Assembly (NCBI RefSeq): GCF_029931775.1 | Contig: NC_079332.1 | Coordinates: 1,190,501-1,254,500 of the forward strand | DNA: 64,000 nucleotides | Direction of reading: 5' to 3' | From: Euleptes europaea | Taxonomy: Eukaryota; Chordata; Lepidosauria; Squamata; Sphaerodactylidae | Part shown: in pieces, positions 18,589 through 36,200 of the stretch | Layout of the letters: each line of letters begins with the position of its first letter | How positions within the stretch are numbered: the first letter of the stretch is position 1 | The notes under the pieces: model-generated | What the model was told of the DNA's origin: nothing | What the model saw: only the letters and a program-made list of their open reading frames with translations | Database searches by the model: none | Translations under genes and position numbers: made by a program

Positions 18589-20543
18589 GGCAAATTATAT
18601 ATTGTCGAAGGCTTTCACGGTCAGAGTTCATTGGTTCTTGTGGGTTATCCGGGCTGTGTAACCGTGGTCTTGGAATTTTCTTTCCTGACGTTTCGCCAGC
18701 AGCTGTGGCAGGCATCTTCAGAGTAGTAACACTGAAGGACAGTGTCTCTCAGTGTCGAGTGTGTAGGAAGAATCAGAGAGGGGTTGGGTTTGAGCTGAGT
18801 ACTGTCCTGCAGAAGTAATGTGCTAATCATTGTCCTGTAAGTATCAAGATAATGTACTAATGAGGGTGTGGTATGTTAATATGGAACCATTGTATCCTGA
18901 AGTGATCTGTTAATGTGTGAAAACCAAAGCTAATCTGCATGGCTATTGTTGACTGCAGCCTTTGTTAGTCTGGAGGTTTTTCAGGGCAGGAAGCCAAGCC
19001 TTATTCATTCTTAAACTCTCTTCTTTTCTGTTAAAGTTGTGCTGATGTTTATGAATTTCAATGGCTTCTCTGTGCAATCTGACAAAACAGTTGGTAGAAT
19101 TGTCCAGTCTTTCAGTGTCTTGGAATAAGACCCTGTGTCCTGTTTGTGTCAGTCCATGTTCAGCCACTGCTGATTTCTCAGGTTGGCCAAGTCTGCAGTA
19201 TCTTTCATGTTCTTTTATCCTTGTTTGTATGCTGCGTTTTGTGGTCCCAATGTAAACTTCTCCACAGCTGCAAGGTATACGATATACTCCTGCAGAGGTG
19301 AGGGGGTCTTTTTTGTCTTTTGCTGACCGTAGCATTTGTTGTATTTTCTTGGTGGGTTTAAACAGTTTGTAGGTTGTGTTTTTTCAAAAGTTTATCCATC
19401 CTATCAGTGACTCCTTTAATAAATCGCAAGAATACCTTCCCTATGGGTATTTTACGGATGACAAGGGTATCAAGAAATGGGAGTTTACCATCAATTTCCT
19501 TTTCCATTAATGTTTTGATTATTCCTCTTTTCTGTCGGGGGTGGTGGTTGGAGTTTTTGTGTAAGTAGCGATCTGTGTGAGTTGGTTTCCGGTAGACCTT
19601 GTGACCGAACTGAAAGTTTGTTTTATGGTTTAGAAAGTCCATCTTAATAATAGCCATCCAAACATTCAGTTTACCATGGAAAAGGAAATTGATGGTAAAC
19701 TCCCATTTCTTGATACCCTTGTCATCCGTAAAATACCCATAGGGAAGGTATTCTTGCCATTTATTAAAGGAGTCACTGATAAGGATGGATAAACTTTTGA
19801 AAAAACACAACCTACAAACAGAGTTTAAACCCACCAAGAAAATACAACAAATGCTACGGTCAGCAAAAGACAAAAAAGACCCCCTCACCTCTGCAGGAGT
19901 GGAGCTGTGGAGAAGTTTACATCGGGACCACAAAACGCAGCATACAAACAAGGATAAAAGAACATGAAAGATACTGCAGACTTGGCCAACCTGAGAAATC
20001 AGCAGTGGCTGAACATGGACTGACACAAACAGGACACAGGGTCTTATTCCAAGACACTGAAAGACTGGACAATTCTACCAACTATTTTGTCAGATTGCAC
20101 AGAGAAGCCGTTGAAATTCATAAACATCAGCACAACTTTAACAGAAAAGAAGAGAGTTTAAGAATGAATAAGGCTTGGCTTCCTGCCCTGAAAAACGTCC
20201 AGACTAACAAAGGCTGCAGTCAACAATAGCCATGCAGATTAGCTTTGGTTTTCACACATTAACAGATCACTTCAGGATACAATGGTTCCATATTAACATA
20301 CCACACCCTCATTAGTACATTATCTTGATACTTACAGGACAATGATTAGCACATTACTTCTGCAGGACAGTACTCAGCTCAAACCCAACCCCTCTCTGAT
20401 TCTTCCTACACATCGACACTGAGAGACACTGTCCTTCAGTGTTACTACTCTGAAGATGCCTGCCACAGCTGCTGGCAAAACATCAGGAAAGAAAATTCCA
20501 AGACCACGGTTACAAAGCCCGGATAACCCACAAGGGCAAATTA
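18589..20543. mobile_element. Penelope-like retroelement, head-to-head inverted dimer
   Basis: The left arm (about 18,600-19,506) reads on the minus strand and the right arm (about 19,678-20,534) on the plus strand. They mirror each other over about 0.85-0.9 kb around a roughly 170-base centre. Both carry the end of a reverse-transcriptase-like region and then a GIY-YIG endonuclease-like part (IPCSCGEVYIGTTKRSIQTR, IKEHERYCRLGQPEKSAVAE), which is the domain order of Penelope-like elements. The left copy reaches further into the RT (KVYRKPTHTDRYLHKNSNHH). GGCAAATTA at 18,589-18,597 and 20,535-20,543 flanks the whole. The element is truncated and broken in a few places and lies between TSR3 and UBE2I. 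Confidence 0.85.
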
Positions 20544-21048
20544 AATGTTCATATCACCAAACAGTACAGACTACTAAATTATCATTATCTTGAGGGGTGG
20601 GTTCCACCCCCTACTCCTTTATTTACCGTACAGCATAAGGACCGGGAGGGGGGTGAATGCAAGGGTTATGCTGTTGTATCTCCTGTCTGCCTCCCTGTGC
20701 CAAAGAGCAGGGAACAGCCAGCGTGTGTCAAGTTTTCCCAGGGGCAAATTAAAGCATTTGGCATCTCTACCCTTTCACTGCTTAAGGGATGCCAAAATAA
20801 AATTACAAGCAGTTTTTGGACCCAGGAAACTATTCTTTCTCATCAAACTAAATGCACCCTGGGCTAGCAAGTTCGCCAGTGGCTCAAGGCACGGGTTCTT
20901 CCTCTCACGCTTTTGCAAAAGCTCATACCTACGGCAGGTGCCCTAAGCTGTGTCCACAAACCGAACATTAGTTTTTTCTGCAAAACTGACTTGACAAAGC
21001 GAACCAGAGAATCAGTGAAAGGGAGATAAGAAAGCTTTATAGAAACAG
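20544..21048. other. Intergenic DNA between Penelope-like element and UBE2I end
   Basis: No exon or repeat family is recognised. The convergent ends of TSR3 and UBE2I are about 3.1 kb apart, largely filled by the retroelement. Confidence 0.4.
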
Positions 21049-21054
21049 TTTATT
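21049..21054 (-). terminator. UBE2I: Candidate UBE2I polyA signal
   Basis: AATAAA on the minus strand lies about 550 bases after the UBE2I stop. That is a plausible 3' UTR length for this gene. Confidence 0.55.
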
Positions 21055-21605
21055 TACTCTAAACAGCAACACAGACAAAACGCCAAAACACAAAGGAAGT
21101 GACGCAGAATCAAGATGCTGGCTGACTTTGGATCTGAGGCTTGTAAGCAACAACCACCTAAATCTTTATTGGTAGAAAACAAATTAAGGGAAGGAACAGG
21201 GTGGAGAGCTCTTTTCATACAGCCAGGTAGAGGCAAAATATACTTCTAAAGCATGCCTGCATCAGAGAGCAAAGAAACTAGGAGATACTAGTGAATTCGT
21301 AGAAGTATAAAAGTTCATAGTTTTACAGCAGTTGAAATACTGACATCAATATTAAAATAAAAGCCAGTTTTACATAACAATCAAAATACAAAAGACTGAA
21401 GGAAGAGACCCTGTATGAAAAAACTGGGGGCAATTCAGCAAATTTAGAGCTGTATACAAGTGGCGAATATGGAAAAATGGCACACATACAACCCCCTCCC
21501 CTAAGTGACTATTAATTTTACATAGCGACATTAGATTTGCAAAAGTTTTGTAAACAAGTTCTTGCCAAATTAATCCCTTCCTTTAAGATGCGGCATGACA
21601 GGAGC

Positions 21606-27520
<5,915 letters not shown>

Positions 27521-27570
27521 ACCTCCAGGGGGTAAAACCCGAAAAAGGAGGCTCTGCGCTGTATATAGTA

Positions 27571-27969
27571 TGAAGAAGACAAAACCAGCACAAATTTCCA
27601 ATGCAATTAAATATATTAAGTGCAAAAAAAGTGTACAGTGAAAACACATACAACAAGCAATTCACAAAATACAAAAGATCAAAAAGACAGGTTAGTTTTA
27701 CCCTACTGATGATGCATCTTCATCTTTTCCAGCTGTTCCAGTTGTTCCTATGTCCTCAAAACGTTTGGACAATTGCACTTACCTGGAAGTTTGAACTCTG
27801 TGAAAGAAATTGTCAAAGTCATTGATAAGCAACAATATTTAGTACTTACCTTATCTTTTTGATCCTTTGTATTTTGTGTATTGTTTGTTGTATGTGTTTT
27901 CACTGTATACTTTTTTGCACTTAATATATTTAATTGCATTGGAAATTTGTGCTGTTTTTGTCTTCTTCA
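27571..27969. mobile_element. Foldback MITE with about 120-base terminal inverted repeats
   Basis: TGAAGAAGACAAAA at the left is mirrored by TTTTTGTCTTCTTCA at the right. The arms, 27,571-27,692 and 27,848-27,969, pair almost fully (CACAAATTTCCAATGCAATT; TTAAATATATTAAGTGC) around a 155-base centre. There is no transposase. No convincing target duplication was seen, because a gene-edge repeat (GGGTTGCCAACCTCCAGGGG at 27,512) abuts the left side. Confidence 0.8.
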
Positions 27970-28179
27970 AACTCGCACCGAGTAGCACCCTTTCCCCACC
28001 TCAGCCCTGACATTTCCCTCTGAATCGGTCCCAGGAGCATCTCCGAGACTCCAGCCGGGTCTGTGGGGCCCCTTCCCTACCTCTGGCATATTGCTAATGT
28101 TTTTTAACTGCATTGAAGTTTTTAGCAAATAACAACCTCATATTCTCCCTCCCTCCCCCCAGCCTAACAGCCATTTGTT

Positions 28180-28707
28180 TTGCCCAGACCAGTGGTGAGT
28201 GCTCCTCCCTGGAGGTTTTTAAGCAGAGGCTAGATGGCCATCTGTCAGCAATGCTGACTCAATGACCTCAAGCAGATGAGAGGGAGGGCATCTTGGCCAT
28301 CTTCTGGGCATGGAGTAGGGGTCACTAGGGGTGTGTGAGGGGGGGTATTTGAATTTCCTGCATTGTGCAGGGGGTTGGACTAGATGACCCTGGTGGTCCC
28401 TTCCAACTCTATGATTCTATGACCCTACCTGGCCCTTTTGCAGACAAGGCAGTTGTAGGGCCCTGGCAATCTTTTCCTTCCAGTAAACCACTCTTCTTTG
28501 GAGCTAGAGATACACATTGGAAGCAAGTCTGCCCAGGGACTCACAGCAGGAAGTTAGTTGAACAATGCCCCCGAAGCACCACCCCCCACAACCTCACAGA
28601 GTCAGGAGGGCTGGATACCGTTTTGTCCCACTGGAAGAAATGCTTTCCCTGAGGGTGGGGAGTCTGTTTCAGAGCCAAAAGCAGTCAGACCCAAACGACA
28701 CATGGTT
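28180..28707 (+). repeat. CR1 3' end plus unique DNA, duplicated at 32.1 kb
   Basis: A CR1 3' end (28,195-28,425) is followed by about 280 bases of non-repeat DNA (TTTTGCAGACAAGGCAGTTG, AGGAAGTTAGTTGAACAATG, AAACGACACATGGTTCA). The whole block recurs at 32,130-32,640 with few changes. Confidence 0.85.
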
Positions 28708-31700
28708 CATTCCACACATGACGGCGCTGGTCAGATGCGTGCGGTGCGGTATCAGGCAAGACTCACTCCTGCAGAGGGAATGGCTCCATGGTTCACTACA
28801 GAAATAGCTGTTGGGGAAGGGCGAAAAAGAACTGATCCCCCCCACCGCAAGATCAGAACCAAATTCTACCGTGCAGTTGTTTGTTCCCGCCATTTGCAGG
28901 TTTCCAGAGTACCCGGAACGTCCTTGAAGCTGGGCAAAAGACAAACAGAGCTGGGAAGGGCCAGGGAGGCCAGAGACAGCCAGCAGAAAAGTAGTATAAG
29001 AGAGCAAAGTCTCTCCCCCCCGTCTAACTGCTTTCTGAGCTCTCGTCAAAATTTCCAATGGCAACTAATCTTGAGAGCCAGAAACGCAGTGCTTTGAGCG
29101 ATGAAAAATAAGGTTCTCAGCATGCCACAGATCAGATCCCCAAAGATGGGCAGAATACAAAATTCTGGGATACAATACTTGATAAAACGATAAATTCAGC
29201 CTGACGCGGGTATCATGTTGTTTAACCTTCCACACTGCCTAAACATCCCAGAATGCTCAACAAATTCAACAAGCTGCCAAAGCAAGCCCCTACAACAGGA
29301 AAGTCCTGTCAACCAGGAACCAGCAGAGATAGCAAAGGAATCCACCCCCACCTCTGGGGTCCACACTGACATCTGCAGCCCACCGCTCCAACCATACTTA
29401 TTGCAGTTCCAGCCAGAGGTCAGCGAGGGGAGAAGGGAAACCAAGTGTGGAAGTTAACCCCCCCTCCAAGCCAACAAGCACGCTAACCTGCAACTTCAGA
29501 GGTCTGCGTGCATCTCCCTTTTCCACCCAATCACCTTCCATGAGGTTGCAACTCTCCCTCTTCGAGGTGGCAGTTCACAAATATACCACCAGCTCTGAGA
29601 GAGCCAGAGTGCATATGGTAAGGGAATTTGCGTATGGAAACTCCTTCCAGCTTCCTTTGTACAGCGCTTCCCAGAACAGCCAGGAGGCAGGAGCTCGCCA
29701 GCTGCCTCACTGCCAACTCTGGAATGGGCACACTTGGCAGGCCTAAGAGGCTCTTCCCTAGGGTCAACGGTGGCTTTAGCTCTTAAGGTGATCAAGCACA
29801 GAGACCTAAAAGTGCATAAGTAGAAACATCTTTTCCCTCCGGAAAAGTCCAGTTAGCAAATTCAATCACAATTTTAACATCTTTAGGGGGGAAAAACAAA
29901 CGCCTAAATGCTGAGAAGGACCCACCTGGTCAGACGAGTCTGGATGGCAAAGTGGAAGAATAGCAACAGGAGAGGCAGGTAACCCAGCCCAACTGCAGGG
30001 GGGGGGGGGGGCTGAACTGGAAAGGAATTCTGGGCCAGAGTCCAGGAGCCAGAGAGAGCGAGAGAGGACTCCATACATCATAAAGAAGATATACACAAAA
30101 ATTCTGGAAGTTATTTAATGAAACGGTTTGAAGTACGCTCGGAGTGCAAAAGGGCCTCGGAGAAACGTGGGGTCCTTTGGCCAGTGCACCATTGAAGCAG
30201 CGCAAGAGCTGAAGTCGGTACTTGTCGAAACCTGTATCAAGGACATGCTAACGGTTTGATCTAAACACGGCACACACAAAAGCTCCAGTTGCTTCTCTTC
30301 ACATTTACCACCAAACCTCCCTCAATGAAAACCACAAGAAGGGCTTTGGCCAAAACCCTTGGCCAAAGCACCAGATAGTACTGCATAGATAAGAGATTAT
30401 AGAATTGACTGTAAACATCAGTTATAAAGACACGCAAGAATGCATTCCTTTTTTTTTTTTTTTGGATAGCATACGCCGGGACGCCTCAGGCCACATGGGG
30501 CCCCTGCACCCCCCAAACATGAGGAGGGAGCCCCCAGGAGAGTCAGATCACAGGCCTACCTCCAGATCTGCCACAGTTCATGAGGGCACGACTATTTGCC
30601 GCCATTTCTGAACACAACTTGGGTGGAAGCATACATGTGGAGCAGGGGGCAGAAAAGTTGGGGGTCACTCTTTTTAAAATGGACCTTCAGTCTTAAAATG
30701 TAGCTACAAATGCATTTTTAACATCCGCAATACAAAAGGAGGAAAGCCAGTTCCAGAGAAGTGGGCAAAAGGTGTCTTCCCTGAGCCAACTCTTCCCGTT
30801 GAGCACTGAAGTCAGCAGGGGTGAGAAAGAGATGCGCGTTCTTCTTCGGCAGCCCTTTTGCCCTGGTGAGCGCTGCTGAATTCCAACAGTGTGCCCCAAG
30901 GACTGTACAAAAAGTCATCTGGGGTGACCCAAAAACTTGCCTGTATGGACTGCAAGTGATCAGTAGCACCAAAAGCACGCTGCCCTGCAAGGGTTGGAAC
31001 CAGGCTGCTTCCAAGCACTCAGCAAAGCTTCCTCCAGTCACAGCGCTGAGCAGAGAGCTCCCCTCTCCACAGAAGAGTTGGGGGGGCACACTTCTTTGCA
31101 CGGGATTAAGGTCTCTTGGACCACAAGACACCCCCCCCCAACCTGGCCCAAGTGCCAACAACACCCTTCGAGCAGCAAGGCGGGCAATCCCCCCCCACCG
31201 CCTGCTCCGTTTGCACCAAACATATGCATGGGGCAAAATCCAGATCAATAAACAAATGTCTGAAGTAAGGACTCTCTCCCCCTGGCCATGGCTCTTCATG
31301 GGGCCGTTCTTCAGCATCCAATACTGGGATGTTACATCCTAGAACCACGTTCCTGCAAGATCTGGGGTGGGGGAGGAGAGAAGAGGGGGGATATAACACA
31401 GGTGAGGCAGGCAACCTTCACCAACTAGGCCTAACTAAAAGACTCCTTCCTTCTCCAGCAAGTCTCAGCCCTGTCTAGGACCTTCTCGAGAGCCAAGCCC
31501 TGAGGCAGGCAAAAAAACTGATATCCTGACTCAGCAACCAGGAGCCTTCTGGCAGGGCAGCCAACAGAATGTTTGTTTGCAAGCTGCTGCTAAGCACAAG
31601 GCGGGGGTGGGGGCAGGAAGCCGACAATACACCGGAACTCTGGAGGGCCAGACCCCCAAACAGACCCATCCATCGGCAGAGAACAGATGAGCATCGTAGC

Positions 31701-32129
31701 TGCTTGTGACGCTGAACAGGCTGTCCCTGTTTCATGAAGCTGGCGTCCCCACAAGCAAGCACAGCTATAAGGGCCTTCCTGCTACAGCAACCTGCCCCAC
31801 CCCCCGCCCCTGCTCACTCCAGCACATTAAGGAGCAAAGCAGCTCCCACAAAGTGCTCCAAAGGGTCTGGTGGCTGAGCATGTCCCCCTTTCAGACCACC
31901 CTGAGAATCAGGATGTCACGGGCTGTACAAAGACGAGAGCTGTGACATGCAGTAAGTGAGGGAACCCAGAAATAGTCAAGGGGGGTCCTTTCACCTCCTA
32001 GAGAGGGATAAGCAGGCCGCAGGCACCCCTCCCTGAATTCCTGAGGTGAGACATGGGGGGTGGGGGTGGCAGCAAGCACTGTTTTCTGGCCACATCCACC
32101 TCCTGCCAAATGGCCAGTGCCCCAGGACC
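28708..32129 (-). other. Region downstream of KCTD5, probable 3' UTR or intergenic
   Basis: There is no coding exon, although short frames occur on both strands. A T-run at 30,450-30,470 and a G-run at 29,998-30,012 are simple sequence. A minus-strand ATTAAA at 30,114-30,119 could end a long KCTD5 message, but I see no support for it. Confidence 0.4.
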
Positions 32130-32640
32130 CAAGTGGTAAGCTGTCCTTCCCTGGAGGTTTTTAAGAAAAGGCTGGATAGCCATCTGTCAGCAAATGCTGA
32201 TTCTATGACCTTGGGCAGATCATGAGAGGGAGGGCACCTTGGCCATCTTCTGGCCATGAAGTAGGGGTCACTGGGGGGTATTTGGAAGGGGAGGTAGTTG
32301 TGAATTTCCTGCATTGTGCAGGGGGCTGGACTAGATGACCCTGGTGGTCCCTTCCAACTCTATGATTCTATGACCCTGCCTGGCCCTTTTGCAGCCAAGG
32401 CAGTTGTAGGGCCCTGGCAATCTTTTCCTTCCAGTAAACCACCCTTCTTTGGAAGCGAGTCTGCCCAGGGACTCACAGCAGGAAGTTAGTTGAACAATGC
32501 CCCCGAAGCACCCCCCCCAACCTCACAGAGTCAGGAGGGCTGGATACCGTTTTAGTCCCACTGGAAGAAACGCTTTCCCTGAGGGTGGGGAGTCTGTTTC
32601 AGAGCCAAAAGCAGTCAGACCCAAACGACACATGGTTCAA
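32130..32640 (+). repeat. Second copy of the CR1-plus-flank duplication
   Basis: This matches 28,180-28,707 through the CR1 end and on through unique flank, with one internal loss of about 25 bases near 32,452. The copies diverge sharply after ACGACACATGGTTCA. Confidence 0.85.
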
Positions 32641-32834
32641 AGTCTGCCCGGGGTGGGGCACAAGAAGGGGGCTCTACCTTAACTGGGGCCTTGCTCAGGA
32701 CCTGTGCCCCCCCCCTCACAAATGCACTCGTCCCTACGTCCCCATTCCCTAAACCACTTTCAGGCATTCTCCGGAGAAGTCTTCCTCCCTCCACCTCTGC
32801 AGGGTCAGAACCAAATCCCTTCAAGGAAATTAGG

Positions 32835-33125
32835 AAGAATTAGGAAGAATTTTCTAACAGTCAGAGTGGTTCCTCAGTGGAACAGACTTCCTCGGAAGGT
32901 GGTGAGCTCTCCTTCCCTGGAGGTTTTTAAGCAGAGGTTAGATGGCCATCTGTCAGCAATGCTGATTCTGTGACCTTAGGCAGATGATGAGAGGGAAGGC
33001 ATCTTGGCCATCTTCTGGTCACTAGGGATGTGGGGGGGGGAGGTAGTTGTGAGTTTCCTGAATTGTGCAGGGGGTTGGACTAGATGACCCTGGTGGGCCC
33101 ATTCAACTCTACGATTCTATGATTC
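32835..33125 (+). repeat. CR1 LINE 3' end
   Basis: AGTCAGAGTGGTTCCTCAG, CTAGATGACCCTGG and ACGATTCTATGATTC mark the end. It lies about 160 bases beyond the proposed KCTD5 stop. Confidence 0.85.
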
Positions 33126-33285
33126 CAAGGAACCAACGCACAACTCAACTACACGGCCATCACGTGCCATTTTCACCTGGCAAGGGGGAGTGAAGCAGCT
33201 ACAGCCACAAGACACCACCAAAGGGAAGTGGGGGGGCAGGCGGGGGGGAGGCAGAGTCCTAGTGCTCACCATCGGGCATTCACAC

Positions 33286-36200
33286 TTAATCTGAGTCATG
33301 CATCTCCCAATCCGTCTCCTCGTCTTCGCTCTGAGTTGCATGCAGCCAGTGTAAAGAAAGGGGGAGCAAAAGAAAAGAGTGCAAGAGTTGAGTCGTGCCG
33401 CGGCAAGTGCCTCCCTCTGGGGCCAGAGAGAGAGAGAAAGCGTGCGAAAGAAAGGGGGGTGGATGTAGGCAAGCAGCCGCCGGGCAAGCCTGGGGCTCTC
33501 AGAGTGGCAGCCCATCAGGACAGGTTGATGGCAGGCCCGCTGGCTGCCAGGAGATGCCGCCAGACTCGGACCTGCCCCGAAGCCCCACGCCAGCCTCTCT
33601 GCCCACTAAAGCCAGCAGAAACATCTCCATCTCAGACTGGAAAAGGTAGCAGCTCAGCCAGCCAAGCCCCCGGGCAAGGAGGGTGCAGCAACAGAAAAGA
33701 GTTACGAGGGTGAGCAGCCAGTTAAAGCAACCTGTAGAACCCACAAAACAGTCCCATGTCTGTCCTCCAGAAGAAGATGCATGAAGACGCTGGCTAAGGA
33801 TATGATATATTGGCTCGGTGGTTACTCTTTCTACTCCCCGCCCCCAATACTTCCGCAATGTACATGGGGTGTGGGGTCACTAGCTGGAAGATGTTCTTTT
33901 CCTTCAGGCTAGGACTGTTGCGAGCTTCCCTATGGGCCTGGATCTCAAAGGACTGCAGAACCGCTGCTTAAAAAACTGACCTCAGAATCTAATGCCTCTA
34001 TACAAACACTGCTTGTCCAGTTTTGGGTCGTGAGCAGACAGGGATGCTTATATTCTTTTCCTTTTTCATTTGTTCCATTTCCCCCAACTTGGGGATTTTG
34101 TGGTGAGAAGCCGAGCGGTGAGATGGGGCTTCAGGCCCGGGGCCTGGTGCGTAAGTCTAACCTCTTAAAGAACTCTGCCTCACCATGCCATGCCTGTGCA
34201 CGCCCTCCACTCTTGCCCACAGCAGTTCTATCCCCACTCCCTGCTTCGCACCTATCGCAGCCCTCATTTTGCCACAAACAGAGAGACACGGAAGCAGATT
34301 CCCTTCCTGTCTCAGAGCCCTCAGCCATCTTCTGGCCAGCAGCTGCCCCTTTCCTGCAGATCGTCCCAGAGGCACAAACCTCCGTCTGCACTTCTGTCCA
34401 GACAGCAAAGGAGCGCTGACAACCACAACCCACACTTCGGCCCTTCTTCAAGCTGAGCGGAGTCACTGAAATTAAAGAGTGCCCAGTTTGCTGTCAGGCA
34501 CGCACTTCTTTCCCTGCGTCACAACAGAGCCGGTGCAGACCCGGGCCCACGTTCCAGTATCCTCTCCACTGAACCAGAGTCAGGGCTGGTACGACACGGC
34601 CGCCGCTCACACACAGCCCTCCAGCCCAGCCATGCTGCTCTCCACTTGCCCGCGTGGGCTAGTTTCTGGGGGAAGGCTTCAGCGTTCCACTCCAAACAGG
34701 AGCACACAGAAGGCCCCCATGATAACTCAGACCCAGATGCAAGTTGGTGTTCAGTGGGGGGAGACAAGTGCCCCCCCTCCCCAAGCCAATGCCCTAAGGG
34801 GCAGCAAGCCCCACATTACCCCCCGGCAGCAGCTGAGAAGCCAGCCCTGCCCTCACTCGCAGGGGCCCTGCCCACGCCTCCAGTGCTCGCAGTCTTCTCT
34901 GCCATCAGGAAGAGCCTGGTGCCTCCCAGCTCTGCCGCTCCCCCCTCCGACCCGATGACTCACCTTGGCCTTCTCACTGGGCTCACTGGCAGTCCCAGAT
35001 GGGGCGTTGTGCAGCTCCTTGGAGACGACACACAGAAATTCAGCCTGGTCTTCGTTCCCGTAGTTGTAGGAAGAGCCAATGCTGACGAGCTGTGACGTAG
35101 CAAGAGAAGGGGGCTCAGGGCAGGCACGCTCCAGGGGCTCAGGGCTCTACTGCAGAACTAGTCACTGGGGAGGCTGAAGCTCTCTGCCTGGAGCTGCTCG
35201 CTGCCAGCCCCACTCTGCTTGGGAAGACCAGAGTTCAAATCCCTGCTCGCTGTGGAGCTAACCAGGTGACCAGGAGCCACTCATCCTGGCCTACTCGCAG
35301 GGGCTTTGGGAGGATAAAACAGAAGATGGGAGAAGCCGTGTCAGGGGCACAGGCTTGTCTGGAGGAGGAACCACTGCAGCAAATCAGTTAGAAGAGTTAG
35401 TTTTTATATGCCGACTTTCTCTACCAGTTAAGGAAGAATCAAACTGGCTTACAATCGCCTTCCCTTCCCCTCCCCCCAACAGGCACCCTGAGAGGTGGGT
35501 GGAGCTGAGAGAGCTCTAAGAGAGCTGAGACTAGCCCAAGGTTTCCCAGCTGGCTTCATGTGTAGGAGTGGGGAAACCAACCCGGTTCACCAGATTAGCC
35601 TCCACCGCTCATGTGGAGGAGTGGGGAATCAAACCCGGTTTTCCAAATCAGACTCCACCGCTCCAAACCACTGCTCTAAACCACTACACCACACTGGCTC
35701 AGTTAACAACATGAAAGCCTAGAAAGCCCAGGGGGGTATCTCAGCCAATCTGGGAGGAACTGGGGCTGAGCTTGCGTTAGTTCCCAGGTTCAACACCCAG
35801 CATCTCTCTCAAGCAGAAATAGCTGAGAAAGGCCTTTCTCCACTTCAGATGTGGCAGAGGACATCCGACCGAGTGGTAGAGACTCAGGACAAGGCAGCTT
35901 CAATTCCTGTGCCCCCACCCCAGTGTGTTCCGACGGTTGCCCCCAAAGTTCCTGGGCTAGGGCCCATAGAGGAAGTCACCTGAAGCTGCTCAAGTCTTTC
36001 CCGTTGCACCTCGGGCAGGTTTCTTACCTGCTCAAACTTCCAGCCATCAGACATGGTGGAGACCATCTGGGTCAGTTCCTCTTCCTGGCACTGCAGGACC
36101 CTGTAAACGTGCTTGGCCGGCAACTGCCATGAGAAAGGGAGAGGTGGAGCAGGAGGCCAGGGAGCCAAGGAGGAATGCCCCCCTCCCCCAGGCCTTCACA

